Shown here: positions 25,300 to 35,723 of the stretch, one piece after another
Layout: every line of letters starts with the position of its first letter
Position numbering within the stretch: position 1 is the first letter of the stretch
Assembly: GCF_024733565.1 (NCBI RefSeq)
Contig: NZ_JANIOC010000014.1
Location: 44,759-108,758, forward strand
Length of the DNA: 64,000 nucleotides
Direction of reading: 5' to 3'
Source: Rossellomorea sp. SC111
GTDB lineage: Bacteria; Bacillota; Bacilli; Bacillales; Bacillaceae_B
The notes under the pieces: generated by a model
The model's input: only the letters and a program-made list of their open reading frames with translations
Databases searched by the model: none
What the model was told of the DNA's origin: nothing
Position numbers and translations under genes: made by a program

Positions 25300-26088
25300 A
25301 TGATCAGACAGCTTACAGAGAAAGATCATGCTATATGTCAGCAACTCATTCAGCAGCAGCCTGCTGAGAATTTATTCATCATCGGGGATATAGAAGCATT
25401 CGGCTATGAGCAGGATTTTCAGAAGATCTGGGGCGATTTTGATGAGGAAGGGAACTTAAGGGGGATCCTCCTTAAATACCGGGAAAACTTCATTCCGTAT
25501 TCCATGGGGAAATTTGATGCAAAAGGATTTGCAGCTATCATCAACGGGACGGATGACTACAGCATCGTTTCAGGTTTGAAACGGATTGTCACTGAAGTTG
25601 AACCCTACTTATCAAGGAAGATCGCTTCGAAGAGACATATGTATTATGCCAAATGCGACAATACCTCTTCCATGGATGACCACGACCTGCCCCATGTAAA
25701 AGAGGCCACGATCACTGATTTACCACAACTGGTAGAGCTTTTAAACGCCATCCCTGAATTCAGCGGAGGAAGTTTTACAGTGGAGAAACGAAAGCACGGG
25801 ATGGAAAAAGGGGTTGCCCGCAGCTACTTCGTCGAACAAGATGGAAAATTTTTTTCTTCCGCGTCCACTACGGCTGAAAATAGCATGTCCGCCATGATCG
25901 TCGCTGTATGTACCCACCCTGAGTATAAGAAAAAGGGATATGCCACAGAGTGCATGACGAAGCTTTGCCGAGACGTATTAAACGAAGGGAAAGAGCTTTG
26001 CCTTTTCTATGATAATCCTGAAGCAGGAAAGATTTATAAACGTATCGGATTTAAAGATATCGGTTACTGGTCAATGTATAAATTCTAA
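25300..26088 (+). CDS. GNAT-family N-acetyltransferase
   Basis: A 262-residue protein with two parts. Residues ~1-125 form a degenerate N-terminal half (MIRQLTEKDHAICQQLI start). Residues ~130-262 form the acetyltransferase domain, with motif A VAVCTHPEYKKKGYATECM, which binds acetyl-CoA, and ending LFYDNPEAGKIYKRIGFKDIGY. The C-terminal half resembles the FR47-like GNAT group. The SD is AGGGGGAATAG. The acceptor substrate is unknown. It is a single gene between two terminators. Confidence 0.82.
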   Translation: MIRQLTEKDHAICQQLIQQQPAENLFIIGDIEAFGYEQDFQKIWGDFDEEGNLRGILLKYRENFIPYSMGKFDAKGFAAIINGTDDYSIVSGLKRIVTEVEPYLSRKIASKRHMYYAKCDNTSSMDDHDLPHVKEATITDLPQLVELLNAIPEFSGGSFTVEKRKHGMEKGVARSYFVEQDGKFFSSASTTAENSMSAMIVAVCTHPEYKKKGYATECMTKLCRDVLNEGKELCLFYDNPEAGKIYKRIGFKDIGYWSMYKF

Positions 26089-26093
26089 ATAAA

Positions 26094-26130
26094 AAAAGTG
26101 GAGTCCTACTAAAAATAGGAGTCCACTTTT
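26094..26130. terminator. Bidirectional terminator between the acetyltransferase gene and bioY
   Basis: AAAAGTGGAGTCCTA pairs with TAGGAGTCCACTTTT with one mismatch, flanked by A and T runs. Confidence 0.82.
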
Positions 26131-26133
26131 CTA

Positions 26134-26694
26134 TTATGCTGCCACTTTCCGGTTCTGGATCAATTTCGCCTGTACCAACCGTTTTCTTACGGTAATGCCG
26201 ATCCAGCTCGCCAGGAATGCTTTAATAAGTCCAACGACGATAAACGGATAAACCCCCGCTGCCATCGCCTGACTCCAGCCAAGATCCGCCACATATTTCA
26301 ATTGGATGGTCCCCAGGATCAAGGTGATGATCATGCCGACCGTGTTGGCGATCATCGCCATAGGGATGGTGAACTTTGTCTTTTCAAGAATGTAACCTGT
26401 AAAGAAAGCTGCTACGATAAATCCGAAGATATATCCCCCAGTCGGACCAACAAGCACTTGTGCACCCCCGCTAAACCCTGCGAAAACGGGTACCCCGACA
26501 GCACCTAGTGCCGCATAACAAATCAACGACAGTGCTCCATACCTGCTTCCAAGGATCGTAGCCGTGATTCCGACAGCCAGTGTCTGCCCGCTGATGGGAA
26601 CGAGTGGCAGTGGTATTTCAATCTGTGCGAAAATCCCTGTCATCGCGGCAAAGATGGCACAGTGGATGATCATCCGTAATTTTTCTCCATTCAT
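26134..26694 (-). CDS. bioY: Biotin transporter BioY (ECF S component)
   Basis: A 186-residue membrane protein with six hydrophobic segments. The BioY signatures are QIEIPLPLVPISGQTLAV near residue 20-40 and GPTGGYIFGF near residue 85. BioY is the biotin-binding subunit of an energy-coupling-factor importer; the shared ATPase and EcfT subunits are normally encoded elsewhere (near ribosomal protein genes). The SD is GAGGGGGATTAG. A BirA-type operator lies 20-50 bases upstream, consistent with biotin repression. Confidence 0.94.
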   Translation of the reverse strand: MNGEKLRMIIHCAIFAAMTGIFAQIEIPLPLVPISGQTLAVGITATILGSRYGALSLICYAALGAVGVPVFAGFSGGAQVLVGPTGGYIFGFIVAAFFTGYILEKTKFTIPMAMIANTVGMIITLILGTIQLKYVADLGWSQAMAAGVYPFIVVGLIKAFLASWIGITVRKRLVQAKLIQNRKVAA

Positions 26695-26713
26695 GTTCTA
26701 ATCCCCCTCTGTA

Positions 26714-26742
26714 TGTAAACTCTATATATAAATAAGTTAACA
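26714..26742 (-). promoter_or_regulatory. BirA operator upstream of bioY
   Basis: The reverse strand reads TGTTAAC, 15 bases, GTTTACA, matching the Bacillus BirA operator (TGTTAAC-N15-GTTAACA) with one mismatch in the second half-site. Biotinyl-5'-AMP-loaded BirA would repress bioY. Confidence 0.72.
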
Positions 26743-26805
26743 CATATCACAGGTATTGGGGAAGATATTTTCACTGTCTTTTTTGATTACATACACTATC
26801 CTCAA

Positions 26806-26988
26806 TTATTGGGGGGCATATATATTACATATCTTTTCACTTGTCATTAGCCCCAGAGCAGATTTTAATGATATTCTCCCTTTCTCTAACTCATCTTCCT
26901 CTTTGTCACTGATCATATAGAGGAATGTATAATGGGGATATTGCTCGTTGTACACCTGTATGATTCTTCCAATAGCTATGCAGGACAT
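26806..26988 (-). CDS. Small uncharacterised protein downstream of metE
   Basis: A 60-residue protein starting MSCIAIGRIIQVYNEQYPHY. The ATG has a very good SD (GGAAGGAGCGGAAA), and the gene starts 38 bases after the metE stop without an intervening terminator, so it may be co-transcribed. The sequence is of mixed composition, with a charged middle (DKEEDELEKGR) and no membrane segment. I do not recognise the family. The strong SD is the main reason for calling it. Confidence 0.5.
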   Translation of the reverse strand: MSCIAIGRIIQVYNEQYPHYTFLYMISDKEEDELEKGRISLKSALGLMTSEKICNIYAPQ

Positions 26989-27026
26989 TTTCCGCTCCTT
27001 CCATGAAGTTCATTCTATGACACAGT

Positions 27027-29303
27027 TTATCTTTCATTCTTTACCAGAAGTTCTGTCCGAACATGTTCTGCTGCTTCCACCATCACTTTAAGCGATGAAA
27101 TCGTCTCCGTTATCCCCCTTGTTTTCAAGCCGCAGTCAGGATTGATCCAAAATTGTTTTGGGTTCAATACCTTTAAAGAACGCTTAATATGCGTGATGAT
27201 TTCCTCACGCTCTGGTATATGGGGACTATGAATGTCATACACACCCAAGCCTATCCCTTTGTCGTATATGCTTTCCTCAAATATGTGGATCAGTTGACCA
27301 TGGCTCCGCGACGTCTCGATTGAGATGATATCGGCATCAAGATCACTGATGGCTTCCATGATTTCCTCAAAATCGGAGTAGCACATATGGGTGTGGATTT
27401 GCGTTTCATCCTGAACTGACGAAGTGGCTAACTTAAATGAATGAACTGCTGCCTGTAAATATTCATCCCACCGTTCCTTCTTCAATGGTAATCCCTCTCT
27501 GAGAGCAGGTTCATCAACCTGAATCATCCGTATCCCCTCTGCTTCCAGGGCTTCAATCTCTTTCCGGAGAGAGAGGGCAATCTGGTTAGCCACTGTGTAA
27601 CGTGATAGATCCTCCCTAACGAATGACCAGTTTAGAATGGTGATCGGCCCTGTTAACATCCCTTTGACCGGCTTAGCAGTTAACGACTGGGCATAGACCG
27701 TTTCATCCACCGTCATCGCTTCTATAAAGTTCACATCTTTGAATATGATGGGAGGTTTCACACATCGTGAGCCATAGGACTGTACCCAGCCAAATGTGGT
27801 GAACTGAAAGCCCTCCAATTTCCCTCCGAAAAATTCGACCATATCCGTCCGCTCAAATTCTCCGTGGACCAACACATCCAATCCGACTTCTTCCTGGATA
27901 GTGATCCACCGTTTTATTTCTCCGCGAATGAACTGCTGATATGCGTCGTCACCAATCTCACCCTTTCGCCACTTCATTCTCTGCCTTCTTACCTCACTTG
28001 TCTGAGGAAAGCTCCCGATTGTAGTCGTAGGGAGAAGGGGGAGATGAGGTTGTACCTTCCGGCGGATGGAGTAAGGGGACCCCCTCCTGACATTCAATGG
28101 GCTTTCTTCACCTACATCACTTTTATTTCCTGATGATTCATGAAGGGCAGCGATGGATTTCACACTTTCATCCAACTCCTTCTGGACGCCCCATGCTCCT
28201 TCCCCGAGCGCTTTCGTAAGGATGACCACTTCCTTCAATTTCTCGTCAGCAAATGATATACCTTTTTTAAGGGCTTGATCCAACGCGTCTTCCTTCCTCA
28301 CGGTCACCGGTACGTGTAGCAAGCTGGAGGACGGCTGAATGATTAATCGGTCCTTTGCTACATGGTCAGTCAATAACGTCACAAATGAATGGGCATCAAC
28401 AAGATTCCTTCTCCAAATATTCCGGCCGTCCACCACCCCGGCAGCAAGGAACTTATCTTCAGGAAACCCGTTCCTCCTCAGGGCATCCCAATTTTCACCC
28501 CGATCATGTATAAAGTCCATTCCAATCCCGTCCACAGGTATAGCCATCACCTCTTTATAATGCTCCAATCGATCGAAATACGTTTGAAGGATAACCTTCA
28601 CTTCAGGCGCAGATTGCTTTAAAACCTTGTAGACCTCTTTAAAATGTTCTACCTCTTGTTTTGAGATGGAGGTACATAAGATCGGCTCGTCCATTTGCAC
28701 CCAATCTACGCCCTCCTCCTGCAATTCCTTTAAGACCTGGGCATATAGAGGGACCATTTTTTCTATAATTGCGTATTCATCCGCTTCATCATACCCTTTA
28801 GACAATCTTACGAAGGTGAATGGTCCTATGATCACAGGCTTCCCCTTGATACCAAGCTTTTCTTTCGCTTCACGGTACAAGGCCAACGGACGATTTTCCA
28901 CCAGCTCAGGTTCCGATCCGGAAAATTCAGGGACGATATAATGATAGTTGGTATTAAACCATTTCGTCATTTCCGATGCTGAGGCATCCTTCATCCCCCT
29001 TGCTATACCAAAATACGTATCAAGAGGCACTTTCCCTCCGTGATAGTGAAACCTGCAGGGAACGACTCCGAACATCACCGCAGTATCGAGTACATGATCA
29101 TAAAGCGAGAAATCTCCAAGGGGAATCAAATCCACTCCCAGATCCCCCTGTTTCTTCACATGATTGAGACGAATGTCCTCCATTTGTTTCTCGAACGACT
29201 CTACGTCTACTTTTTTGGACCAATATTGTTCCAATAATTTTTTCCACTCACGATTTTCCCCTATTCTCGGATACCCTAAATTTGAACTCATGACCTTACT
29301 CAA
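27027..29303 (-). CDS. metE: Cobalamin-independent methionine synthase
   Basis: A 758-residue enzyme that transfers a methyl group from 5-methyltetrahydropteroyl-glutamate to homocysteine. It has the N-terminal SNLGYPRIGENREWKKLLEQ (shortened) homolog domain and the C-terminal catalytic domain with zinc ligands in THMCYSDFEEI, and the late cysteine in NPDCGLKTR; TTTIGSFPQT begins the catalytic half. Length is normal. The leader of about 550 bases contains a SAM-I and a cobalamin riboswitch, each followed by its own terminator, so the gene should be on only when both SAM and B12 are low. That implies a B12-dependent MetH elsewhere in the genome. Confidence 0.97.
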   Translation of the reverse strand: MSKVMSSNLGYPRIGENREWKKLLEQYWSKKVDVESFEKQMEDIRLNHVKKQGDLGVDLIPLGDFSLYDHVLDTAVMFGVVPCRFHYHGGKVPLDTYFGIARGMKDASASEMTKWFNTNYHYIVPEFSGSEPELVENRPLALYREAKEKLGIKGKPVIIGPFTFVRLSKGYDEADEYAIIEKMVPLYAQVLKELQEEGVDWVQMDEPILCTSISKQEVEHFKEVYKVLKQSAPEVKVILQTYFDRLEHYKEVMAIPVDGIGMDFIHDRGENWDALRRNGFPEDKFLAAGVVDGRNIWRRNLVDAHSFVTLLTDHVAKDRLIIQPSSSLLHVPVTVRKEDALDQALKKGISFADEKLKEVVILTKALGEGAWGVQKELDESVKSIAALHESSGNKSDVGEESPLNVRRGSPYSIRRKVQPHLPLLPTTTIGSFPQTSEVRRQRMKWRKGEIGDDAYQQFIRGEIKRWITIQEEVGLDVLVHGEFERTDMVEFFGGKLEGFQFTTFGWVQSYGSRCVKPPIIFKDVNFIEAMTVDETVYAQSLTAKPVKGMLTGPITILNWSFVREDLSRYTVANQIALSLRKEIEALEAEGIRMIQVDEPALREGLPLKKERWDEYLQAAVHSFKLATSSVQDETQIHTHMCYSDFEEIMEAISDLDADIISIETSRSHGQLIHIFEESIYDKGIGLGVYDIHSPHIPEREEIITHIKRSLKVLNPKQFWINPDCGLKTRGITETISSLKVMVEAAEHVRTELLVKNER

Positions 29304-29353
29304 TTAACACACTCCCCGTCTTTTCAAAATGGTTATCGTAGTCCCAACAAAAA

Positions 29354-29382
29354 AATCTCTCTTTCAAAAAGAAAGAGAGATT
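29354..29382 (-). terminator. Terminator controlled by the cobalamin riboswitch (metE leader)
   Basis: A perfect 12-bp stem AATCTCTCTTTC/GAAAGAGAGATT with a 5-base loop, followed on the reverse strand by TTTTTT. It lies 50 bases before metE and 80 after the cobalamin aptamer. Confidence 0.88.
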
Positions 29383-29461
29383 CATACGCATACTTAACTA
29401 GAGTCGAGACCGACCGGTTTTCTCAACACGCATTCCTCACCCCTCTCTATATCCACGTAGA

Positions 29462-29636
29462 GCATAAGTGCATACAACAGGCAGGTCTCCTGACTTAGGA
29501 TCGTCGCTTCTTATCCCTTCCCATTTCAGATGAAATAGTGGTTATGTGATAAGTTGCTCCCCTTTACAGTGGCGGGACCGCGCCGGATTTTCACCGGTCT
29601 TCCCTCTTAGCTGAGTAAGACTCAGCACCTATTGCA
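29462..29636 (-). promoter_or_regulatory. Cobalamin riboswitch upstream of metE
   Basis: The reverse strand carries GGTGAAAATCCGGCGCGG, CCCGCCACTGT and the B12 box AGTCAGGAGACCTGCC in the right order. Coenzyme-B12 binding would favour the downstream terminator and shut metE off when the B12-dependent MetH can work. Confidence 0.95.
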
Positions 29637-29664
29637 TTTGTCTATTTAATTGTCCTAATACTAG

Positions 29665-29698
29665 AAAAGCCCTCTCATTCAAAGAAAGAGAGGGCTTC
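29665..29698 (-). terminator. Terminator controlled by the SAM riboswitch (metE leader)
   Basis: GAAGCCCTCTC pairs with GAGAGGGCTTTTC on the reverse strand, followed by CTAGTATT. It separates the SAM aptamer from the cobalamin aptamer. Confidence 0.82.
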
Positions 29699-29710
29699 AT
29701 ATTTAGTGGA

Positions 29711-29824
29711 ATCCCCTCTTATTTTCCAAAGCAAAGGCTTTGCAGGAATTAGCACCTTTTCAACAAAGTTGAACGGTTGCCGGGTTTCACAGGGCCAGTC
29801 CCTCCACCTCTCTACATAAGAGTT
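29711..29824 (-). promoter_or_regulatory. SAM-I (S-box) riboswitch upstream of metE
   Basis: On the reverse strand CTCTTATGTAGAGAGGTGGAG, GCCCTGTGAAACCCGGCAACC and AAGGTGCTAATTCCTGC are the S-box conserved elements, closed by a P1 stem with AATAAGAG. It is the first of the two riboswitches on the metE transcript. Confidence 0.95.
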
Positions 29825-29861
29825 AAACGCTTATATTTTCACTATTCGGAAATTAGTACTT

Positions 29862-29890
29862 ATCGTAGCACGGGAAAGACTGGCTGTCAA
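29862..29890 (-). promoter_or_regulatory. Sigma-A promoter of metE
   Basis: TTGACA, 17 bases, TACGAT on the reverse strand, placing the transcription start about 30 bases before the S-box. Confidence 0.72.
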
Positions 29891-29919
29891 AAGAAAATAT
29901 CACCTTTTGTTCATTCTCC

Positions 29920-31849
<1,930 letters not shown>

Positions 31850-31935
31850 CTACCTTCTCCTCCTTGTGATTGGATCCGGAAGGGTACCTCGTCAGGCAGT
31901 TCACTTATCCTTCAGTGAAAATGAAGACACAAAAA

Positions 31936-31958
31936 AGGGTCCTGAATGATCAGAACCC
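31936..31958 (-). terminator. TPP-riboswitch-controlled terminator in the thiC leader
   Basis: GGGTTCTGA pairs with TCAGGACCC on the reverse strand, followed by six T residues. Confidence 0.85.
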
Positions 31959-32010
31959 GACATGTCAAAAAGTAGTAAGCGCCTCAAATAAAAACATTTA
32001 GCGCTTCTTC

Positions 32011-32107
32011 ACTACTTCCCTCCGCTGGTATCATCCAGATCAGGTTCAAAGGGTCAAAGAACTCCTGCGTTCTTCTCTCAGTCCAAGCCTGTATCGGACT
32101 CCCCCAG
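32011..32107 (-). promoter_or_regulatory. TPP riboswitch (THI box) of thiC
   Basis: The reverse strand contains GACTGAGAG, ACCCTTTGAACCTGATCTGG and GATACCAGCGGAGGGAA, the conserved thi-box elements, closed by ACTGGGGGAGT/GGAAGTAGT. Thiamine pyrophosphate would promote the downstream terminator. It fills most of the 337-base gap between cutC and thiC. Confidence 0.95.
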
Positions 32108-32186
32108 TAGAAATAAGAATATTCAGTTGTTACATACTATTTTTACCATACTGACATTTCGTTTCATATAGGTTGAAAGAATCAAT

Positions 32187-32879
32187 TTAGGACGTGATCA
32201 CTTTTTTGAATGCTGCTACTTTTTCCGGGTCTATTGCCATATCGTATCTTCCCTGGTGACGTACACCGGCCCCTACATGGTATTCCCCTGCATGTAGCTC
32301 ACTGTGTATTTCATTGATGTTATCAACCGTTAAACCAGAACCGGGCATGATAATGGGACCGCCTGCCTTCTCTACTTCCATCATTCTTTTTATAGTTTCA
32401 ATTCCTTCACTCACCACCGACCTTCCTCCTGATGTAAGAATCCTCTCTACTGCCAGCTCCGATTGATGTATTTCTTTACAAAGGACTGCCGGGTCCAAAG
32501 CTTCGTCGATAGCCCTGTGAAATGTGATCGATTGCCCGTCTGCTGTTTGAACGATTTCCTTTAACGCATTCATATCCAGTTTCCCCTCATGTGTTAAAGC
32601 ACCAAAAACGATTCCTCTACCACCTATTTCCTCAATCGTCCGAACCTGTTCTGCCATGGCTTTTACTTCATCCATGGAATAACGGAAGGAGGAAGAATGC
32701 AGGCGGATCATGATCTGAACAGGAATCGATACAGCCTTCAATATCTTTTCTATGACCTGGTACTCTGGTGTCAATCCTCCCGTATGTATGGCGGATACTA
32801 ATTCAAGTCGATCCGCTCCAGACGCTTCTGCTAACCTGGCATCCTCTTCATTTAAGACAATGACTTCCAGTTTACTCAT
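32187..32879 (-). CDS. cutC: Copper homeostasis protein CutC family
   Basis: A 230-residue TIM-barrel protein. The start MSKLEVIVLNEEDARLAE (ATG 32879, SD AGGAGTGGTCAAC), the core ASGADRLELVSAIHTGGLTP, and MIMPGSGLTVDN are family signatures. CutC proteins were first linked to copper tolerance, but their enzymatic role is unclear and a direct copper function is disputed. It is a single gene upstream of thiC in the same direction; no terminator is obvious between them other than the TPP-controlled one. Confidence 0.9.
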   Translation of the reverse strand: MSKLEVIVLNEEDARLAEASGADRLELVSAIHTGGLTPEYQVIEKILKAVSIPVQIMIRLHSSSFRYSMDEVKAMAEQVRTIEEIGGRGIVFGALTHEGKLDMNALKEIVQTADGQSITFHRAIDEALDPAVLCKEIHQSELAVERILTSGGRSVVSEGIETIKRMMEVEKAGGPIIMPGSGLTVDNINEIHSELHAGEYHVGAGVRHQGRYDMAIDPEKVAAFKKVITS

Positions 32880-33018
32880 GTTGACCACTCCTATCATTGG
32901 TTGTTGATGCCTATACTTTATCACAAAGGAAAAACAGAGCCGACTAAAAAAACAAACATGTTCGTGTACAAGCTTGAATATCTTTTGAATATGTGCAAAA
33001 AGGAAAAGGGGGAAGAAA

Positions 33019-33351
33019 ATGAAACGTCTGATTGTATTGCTATTATGCGTATTTGTATTGAGTGCGTGTGGGGAAAAAAAGCCTGCATCCTATGAGTTAT
33101 GCGGATATGGGGATATGATGGTGGTGAACGACAAAGAGTATGTGAAAGTTGCCGTAGAGAAAAAGTTAACCCTCGATGAAAAGATCGGATCCATCAAAGA
33201 AAAGATCGAAACCAAGTATCATCCGGTGAATGACTTTACGGCAAATACATTGGCAGAAGGGACACCCCTTTATAGTGTGAAAGATCATAAGAACTATCTT
33301 ATTGCTCAAACGAAGGATAACCGTTATCTATTGTATGAGGAAATTAAATAA
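33019..33351 (+). CDS. Small predicted lipoprotein, unknown function
   Basis: A 110-residue protein with a lipoprotein signal peptide (KRLIVLLLCVFVLSAC, lipidation at Cys17). The rest is a compact mixed alpha/beta sequence (DMMVVNDKEYVKVAVEKK; PLYSVKDHKNYLIAQTKDNRYLLYEEIK) and is predicted outside the membrane. The SD is AAAGGGGGAAG. I do not recognise a named family. It is a single gene with a strong terminator. Confidence 0.8.
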   Translation: MKRLIVLLLCVFVLSACGEKKPASYELCGYGDMMVVNDKEYVKVAVEKKLTLDEKIGSIKEKIETKYHPVNDFTANTLAEGTPLYSVKDHKNYLIAQTKDNRYLLYEEIK

Positions 33352-33384
33352 AACGAGGGGCTGCCTGCAGCCCCTCGTTTTATT
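33346..33384. terminator. Bidirectional terminator between the lipoprotein gene and ytmB
   Basis: A perfect stem AAACGAGGGGCTG/CAGCCCCTCGTTT, flanked by A and T runs. It overlaps the last base of the ytmB stop codon. Confidence 0.9.
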
Positions 33385-33626
33385 TAATTCGTCCTGTTCA
33401 GGGAGATCAATCGGTAGAAGATTGTCGTGACCCCATCCTTCCACTCGAGCTTCTCAATCTTTCCAAAACCAATCGGATCACTATGCTTACTCTTTCGCAC
33501 ATCAATGGGGATATGCATCGGATATAGACGATATCCAGATTTTTGAAGATGAAAGAGATTCCCTTCTTTTCTTAGTTCTTTCCCTTTTGTCACGATCATC
33601 GTGTTAAGCTCTAAACCCATGCCCAT
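33384..33626 (-). CDS. ytmB: DUF2584 protein YtmB
   Basis: An 80-residue protein starting MGMGLELNTMIVTKGKE. The start at 33626 follows GAGGTCATACAAA and gives the same length as B. subtilis YtmB. It is largely beta-strand (GYRLYPMHIPIDV; LEWKDGVTTIFYRLISL). Function is unknown. Its position beside ytmA is conserved. Confidence 0.85.
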   Translation of the reverse strand: MGMGLELNTMIVTKGKELRKEGNLFHLQKSGYRLYPMHIPIDVRKSKHSDPIGFGKIEKLEWKDGVTTIFYRLISLNRTN

Positions 33627-33670
33627 TTTGTATGACCTCAATCCTTTTTAATCTCATCATACACCACTGA

Positions 33671-34453
33671 CTATTGGTCCTTCATCCAGGAGCAGAGCAG
33701 GGAAACGATTTGCTGGTTCTTTCTCTGCGGAAAGTAGTGCGTAAACTCTTTGAAGTAATGGGACGAGACCTGCTTCCCGAGCTCTTTCAATCTTTTTTCT
33801 AATCTATATGCATGCTCGACGGAAACGTTCTGATCTTTTTCCCCATGAATGATCAAGACCGGTGCCTCAAGATTTTCAAGTGAATATAAGGGGGTCCTCC
33901 ATTCGTATCTTTCGGGAACTTTATTAGGACTCCCACCGATCACTCTTTTCATCATTCTGCGCATGTCCTTTCGTTCATCATACGTCAAAAACATGTCAGA
34001 CACGCCTCCCCATGTGACGATGGACGTCACATCACTCGACTCGATCCCTGCCATCAGGGCCATGACTCCGCCTCTTGAAAAGCCGAATACATGGATGCGA
34101 TTCTTTTCCAACCGGGGGTGATCTTTCAATAGCTCCACGCCGGAAACAGCATCCTCCCGGTCATTCCCCGCAAAATCCTCATTCCCTTCTCCTCCCAGGT
34201 TCCCCCTGTAATATGGCGCAAACACGATGAATCCGTGAGAAGCGAATTGAGCGATCCTGGCTGGCCTTACCATCCCCACACCTTTGATCCCCCCTCTTAA
34301 ATAGAGGAAACCGTCGTACGTCCCCCTTGCAGCAGGCTCGGCCAGTAAGCCCTTCACCCTCAGTCCCGAGGATATATAGGTGACTTCATATAATTCAACA
34401 TGTGGATTCGGAGATGGAAACAGGGTTTTCTTCACAATCGTTCCGTTCTTCAT
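33671..34453 (-). CDS. ytmA: Alpha/beta hydrolase, prolyl-oligopeptidase-like (YtmA)
   Basis: A 260-residue serine hydrolase. The nucleophile elbow is HVFGFSRGGVMAL (near residue 125), the acid is in IIHGEKDQNVS, and the histidine is in EFTHYFPQ. The N-terminal strand VKGLLAEPAARGTYDGFLYLRGG is typical of dienelactone hydrolase/prolyl oligopeptidase relatives. Substrate unknown. The SD is GAAAGGAAGAGAAT. It lies upstream of ytmB in the same direction and divergent from ytlA. Confidence 0.88.
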   Translation of the reverse strand: MKNGTIVKKTLFPSPNPHVELYEVTYISSGLRVKGLLAEPAARGTYDGFLYLRGGIKGVGMVRPARIAQFASHGFIVFAPYYRGNLGGEGNEDFAGNDREDAVSGVELLKDHPRLEKNRIHVFGFSRGGVMALMAGIESSDVTSIVTWGGVSDMFLTYDERKDMRRMMKRVIGGSPNKVPERYEWRTPLYSLENLEAPVLIIHGEKDQNVSVEHAYRLEKRLKELGKQVSSHYFKEFTHYFPQRKNQQIVSLLCSWMKDQ

Positions 34454-34653
34454 ATTCTCTTCCTTTCAACTCGTGCAATGGGTATTCACACATTTTTTAT
34501 ACTGTACATAGAATATTTTAGCAAATCTAAATAAGGCGATGCGAAAGAGCTTTATGACCATCCTACCCTTCCGCCGGATAGATAAACAAAGCGAAGAGAG
34601 CTGCACTCATCCCTATATTGATTACCCGCAAGGATTAAAGGAGGAAGATTGAC

Positions 34654-35655
34654 TTGAAAAAATGGCTTAAAAATGGTCTAGGTGTAGTCCTCATTCTCAT
34701 GTTGACCATCGGATTGACTGCATGTGGAGAAAAAGAGGAGGCTGTCCAAAAAGTGCGCGTAGCGGAAGTGACCCGCTCGATTTTTTACGCACCTGAATAC
34801 GTAGCTATCGAAAAAGGATTCTTTAAAGAAGAAGGGCTCAACATTGAACTGACCACCACATGGGGTGGGGATAAGACGATGACGACTCTCTTATCAAACG
34901 GTGCGGATGTCGCATTGGTCGGCTCCGAAACATCCATCTATGTCCATGCGCAAGGGTCGGATGATCCTGTCATCAACTTTGCTCAATTGACTCAAACCGA
35001 CGGTACGTTCCTCGTCTCCAGGGAAAGGGTGGAGAACTTCGAATGGGATCAACTGAAGGGTTCAACCTTCCTTGGCCAGCGTAAAGGCGGCATGCCGCAA
35101 ATGGTCGGGGAATTCGTATTGAAGAACCACGATATTGATCCGCAGAACGATTTAAACCTGATCCAAAACATTGATTTCGCCAATGTTGCCAATGCCTTCG
35201 CATCCGGTACCGGCGACTACGTCCAATTGTTCGAACCGACTGCCTCGATCTTTGAACAAGAAGGAAAAGGCCATATTGTCGCTTCCTTTGGCACGGAATC
35301 AGGGCATGTGCCGTACACGACCTTCATGGCGAAAGACAGTTACATGAAAGAAAACAAAGAAACGGTGGAGAAATTCACGAAAGCCCTTTACAAAGCTCAG
35401 CAATGGGTGGAAGAACATTCAGCGGCCGACATCGCCAAAGTAATTGAGCCTTACTTCGAAGATACGGAAGTGGATTTAATCGAAACGGTTGTCGACCGGT
35501 ATAAATCACAAGGCTCCTTCGCAACTGACCCGATCCTGGATGAAGAAGAGTGGAACAATCTTCAAGCCATCATGGATGAAGCAGGAGAACTCCCTCAGGC
35601 CATCGATCACAAAACGCTTGTAAACACTTCCATTGCTGAAAAAGCATCAAAGTAG
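34654..35655 (+). CDS. ytlA: ABC transporter substrate-binding lipoprotein, NMT1/SsuA-like (YtlA)
   Basis: A 333-residue lipoprotein, lipidated at Cys24 of MLTIGLTAC. The body (VTRSIFYAPEYVAIEKGFFKEEG, GADVALVGSETSIYV, and KGGMPQMVGEFVLKNHDIDP; shortened) is the NMT1/ThiY/SsuA-type periplasmic-binding fold. Such proteins bind sulfonates, nitrate, or pyrimidine precursors; which applies here is unknown. The TTG start follows AAAGGAGGAAGATTGAC. It is first in the ytlA-ytlC-ytlD operon, as in B. subtilis. Confidence 0.88.
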   Translation: MKKWLKNGLGVVLILMLTIGLTACGEKEEAVQKVRVAEVTRSIFYAPEYVAIEKGFFKEEGLNIELTTTWGGDKTMTTLLSNGADVALVGSETSIYVHAQGSDDPVINFAQLTQTDGTFLVSRERVENFEWDQLKGSTFLGQRKGGMPQMVGEFVLKNHDIDPQNDLNLIQNIDFANVANAFASGTGDYVQLFEPTASIFEQEGKGHIVASFGTESGHVPYTTFMAKDSYMKENKETVEKFTKALYKAQQWVEEHSAADIAKVIEPYFEDTEVDLIETVVDRYKSQGSFATDPILDEEEWNNLQAIMDEAGELPQAIDHKTLVNTSIAEKASK

Positions 35656-35723
35656 CTATTCCCGGGGGCTGACACACGTCAGCCCTTCCGTTGTAAAAAA
35701 TTTGAATATGGAGGCTTAAAACA

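Noticed and set aside
34454..34653. Riboswitch upstream of ytlA, expected if it were a thiamine-precursor importer
   Set aside because: No THI-box elements or other conserved aptamer motifs are seen in the leader.
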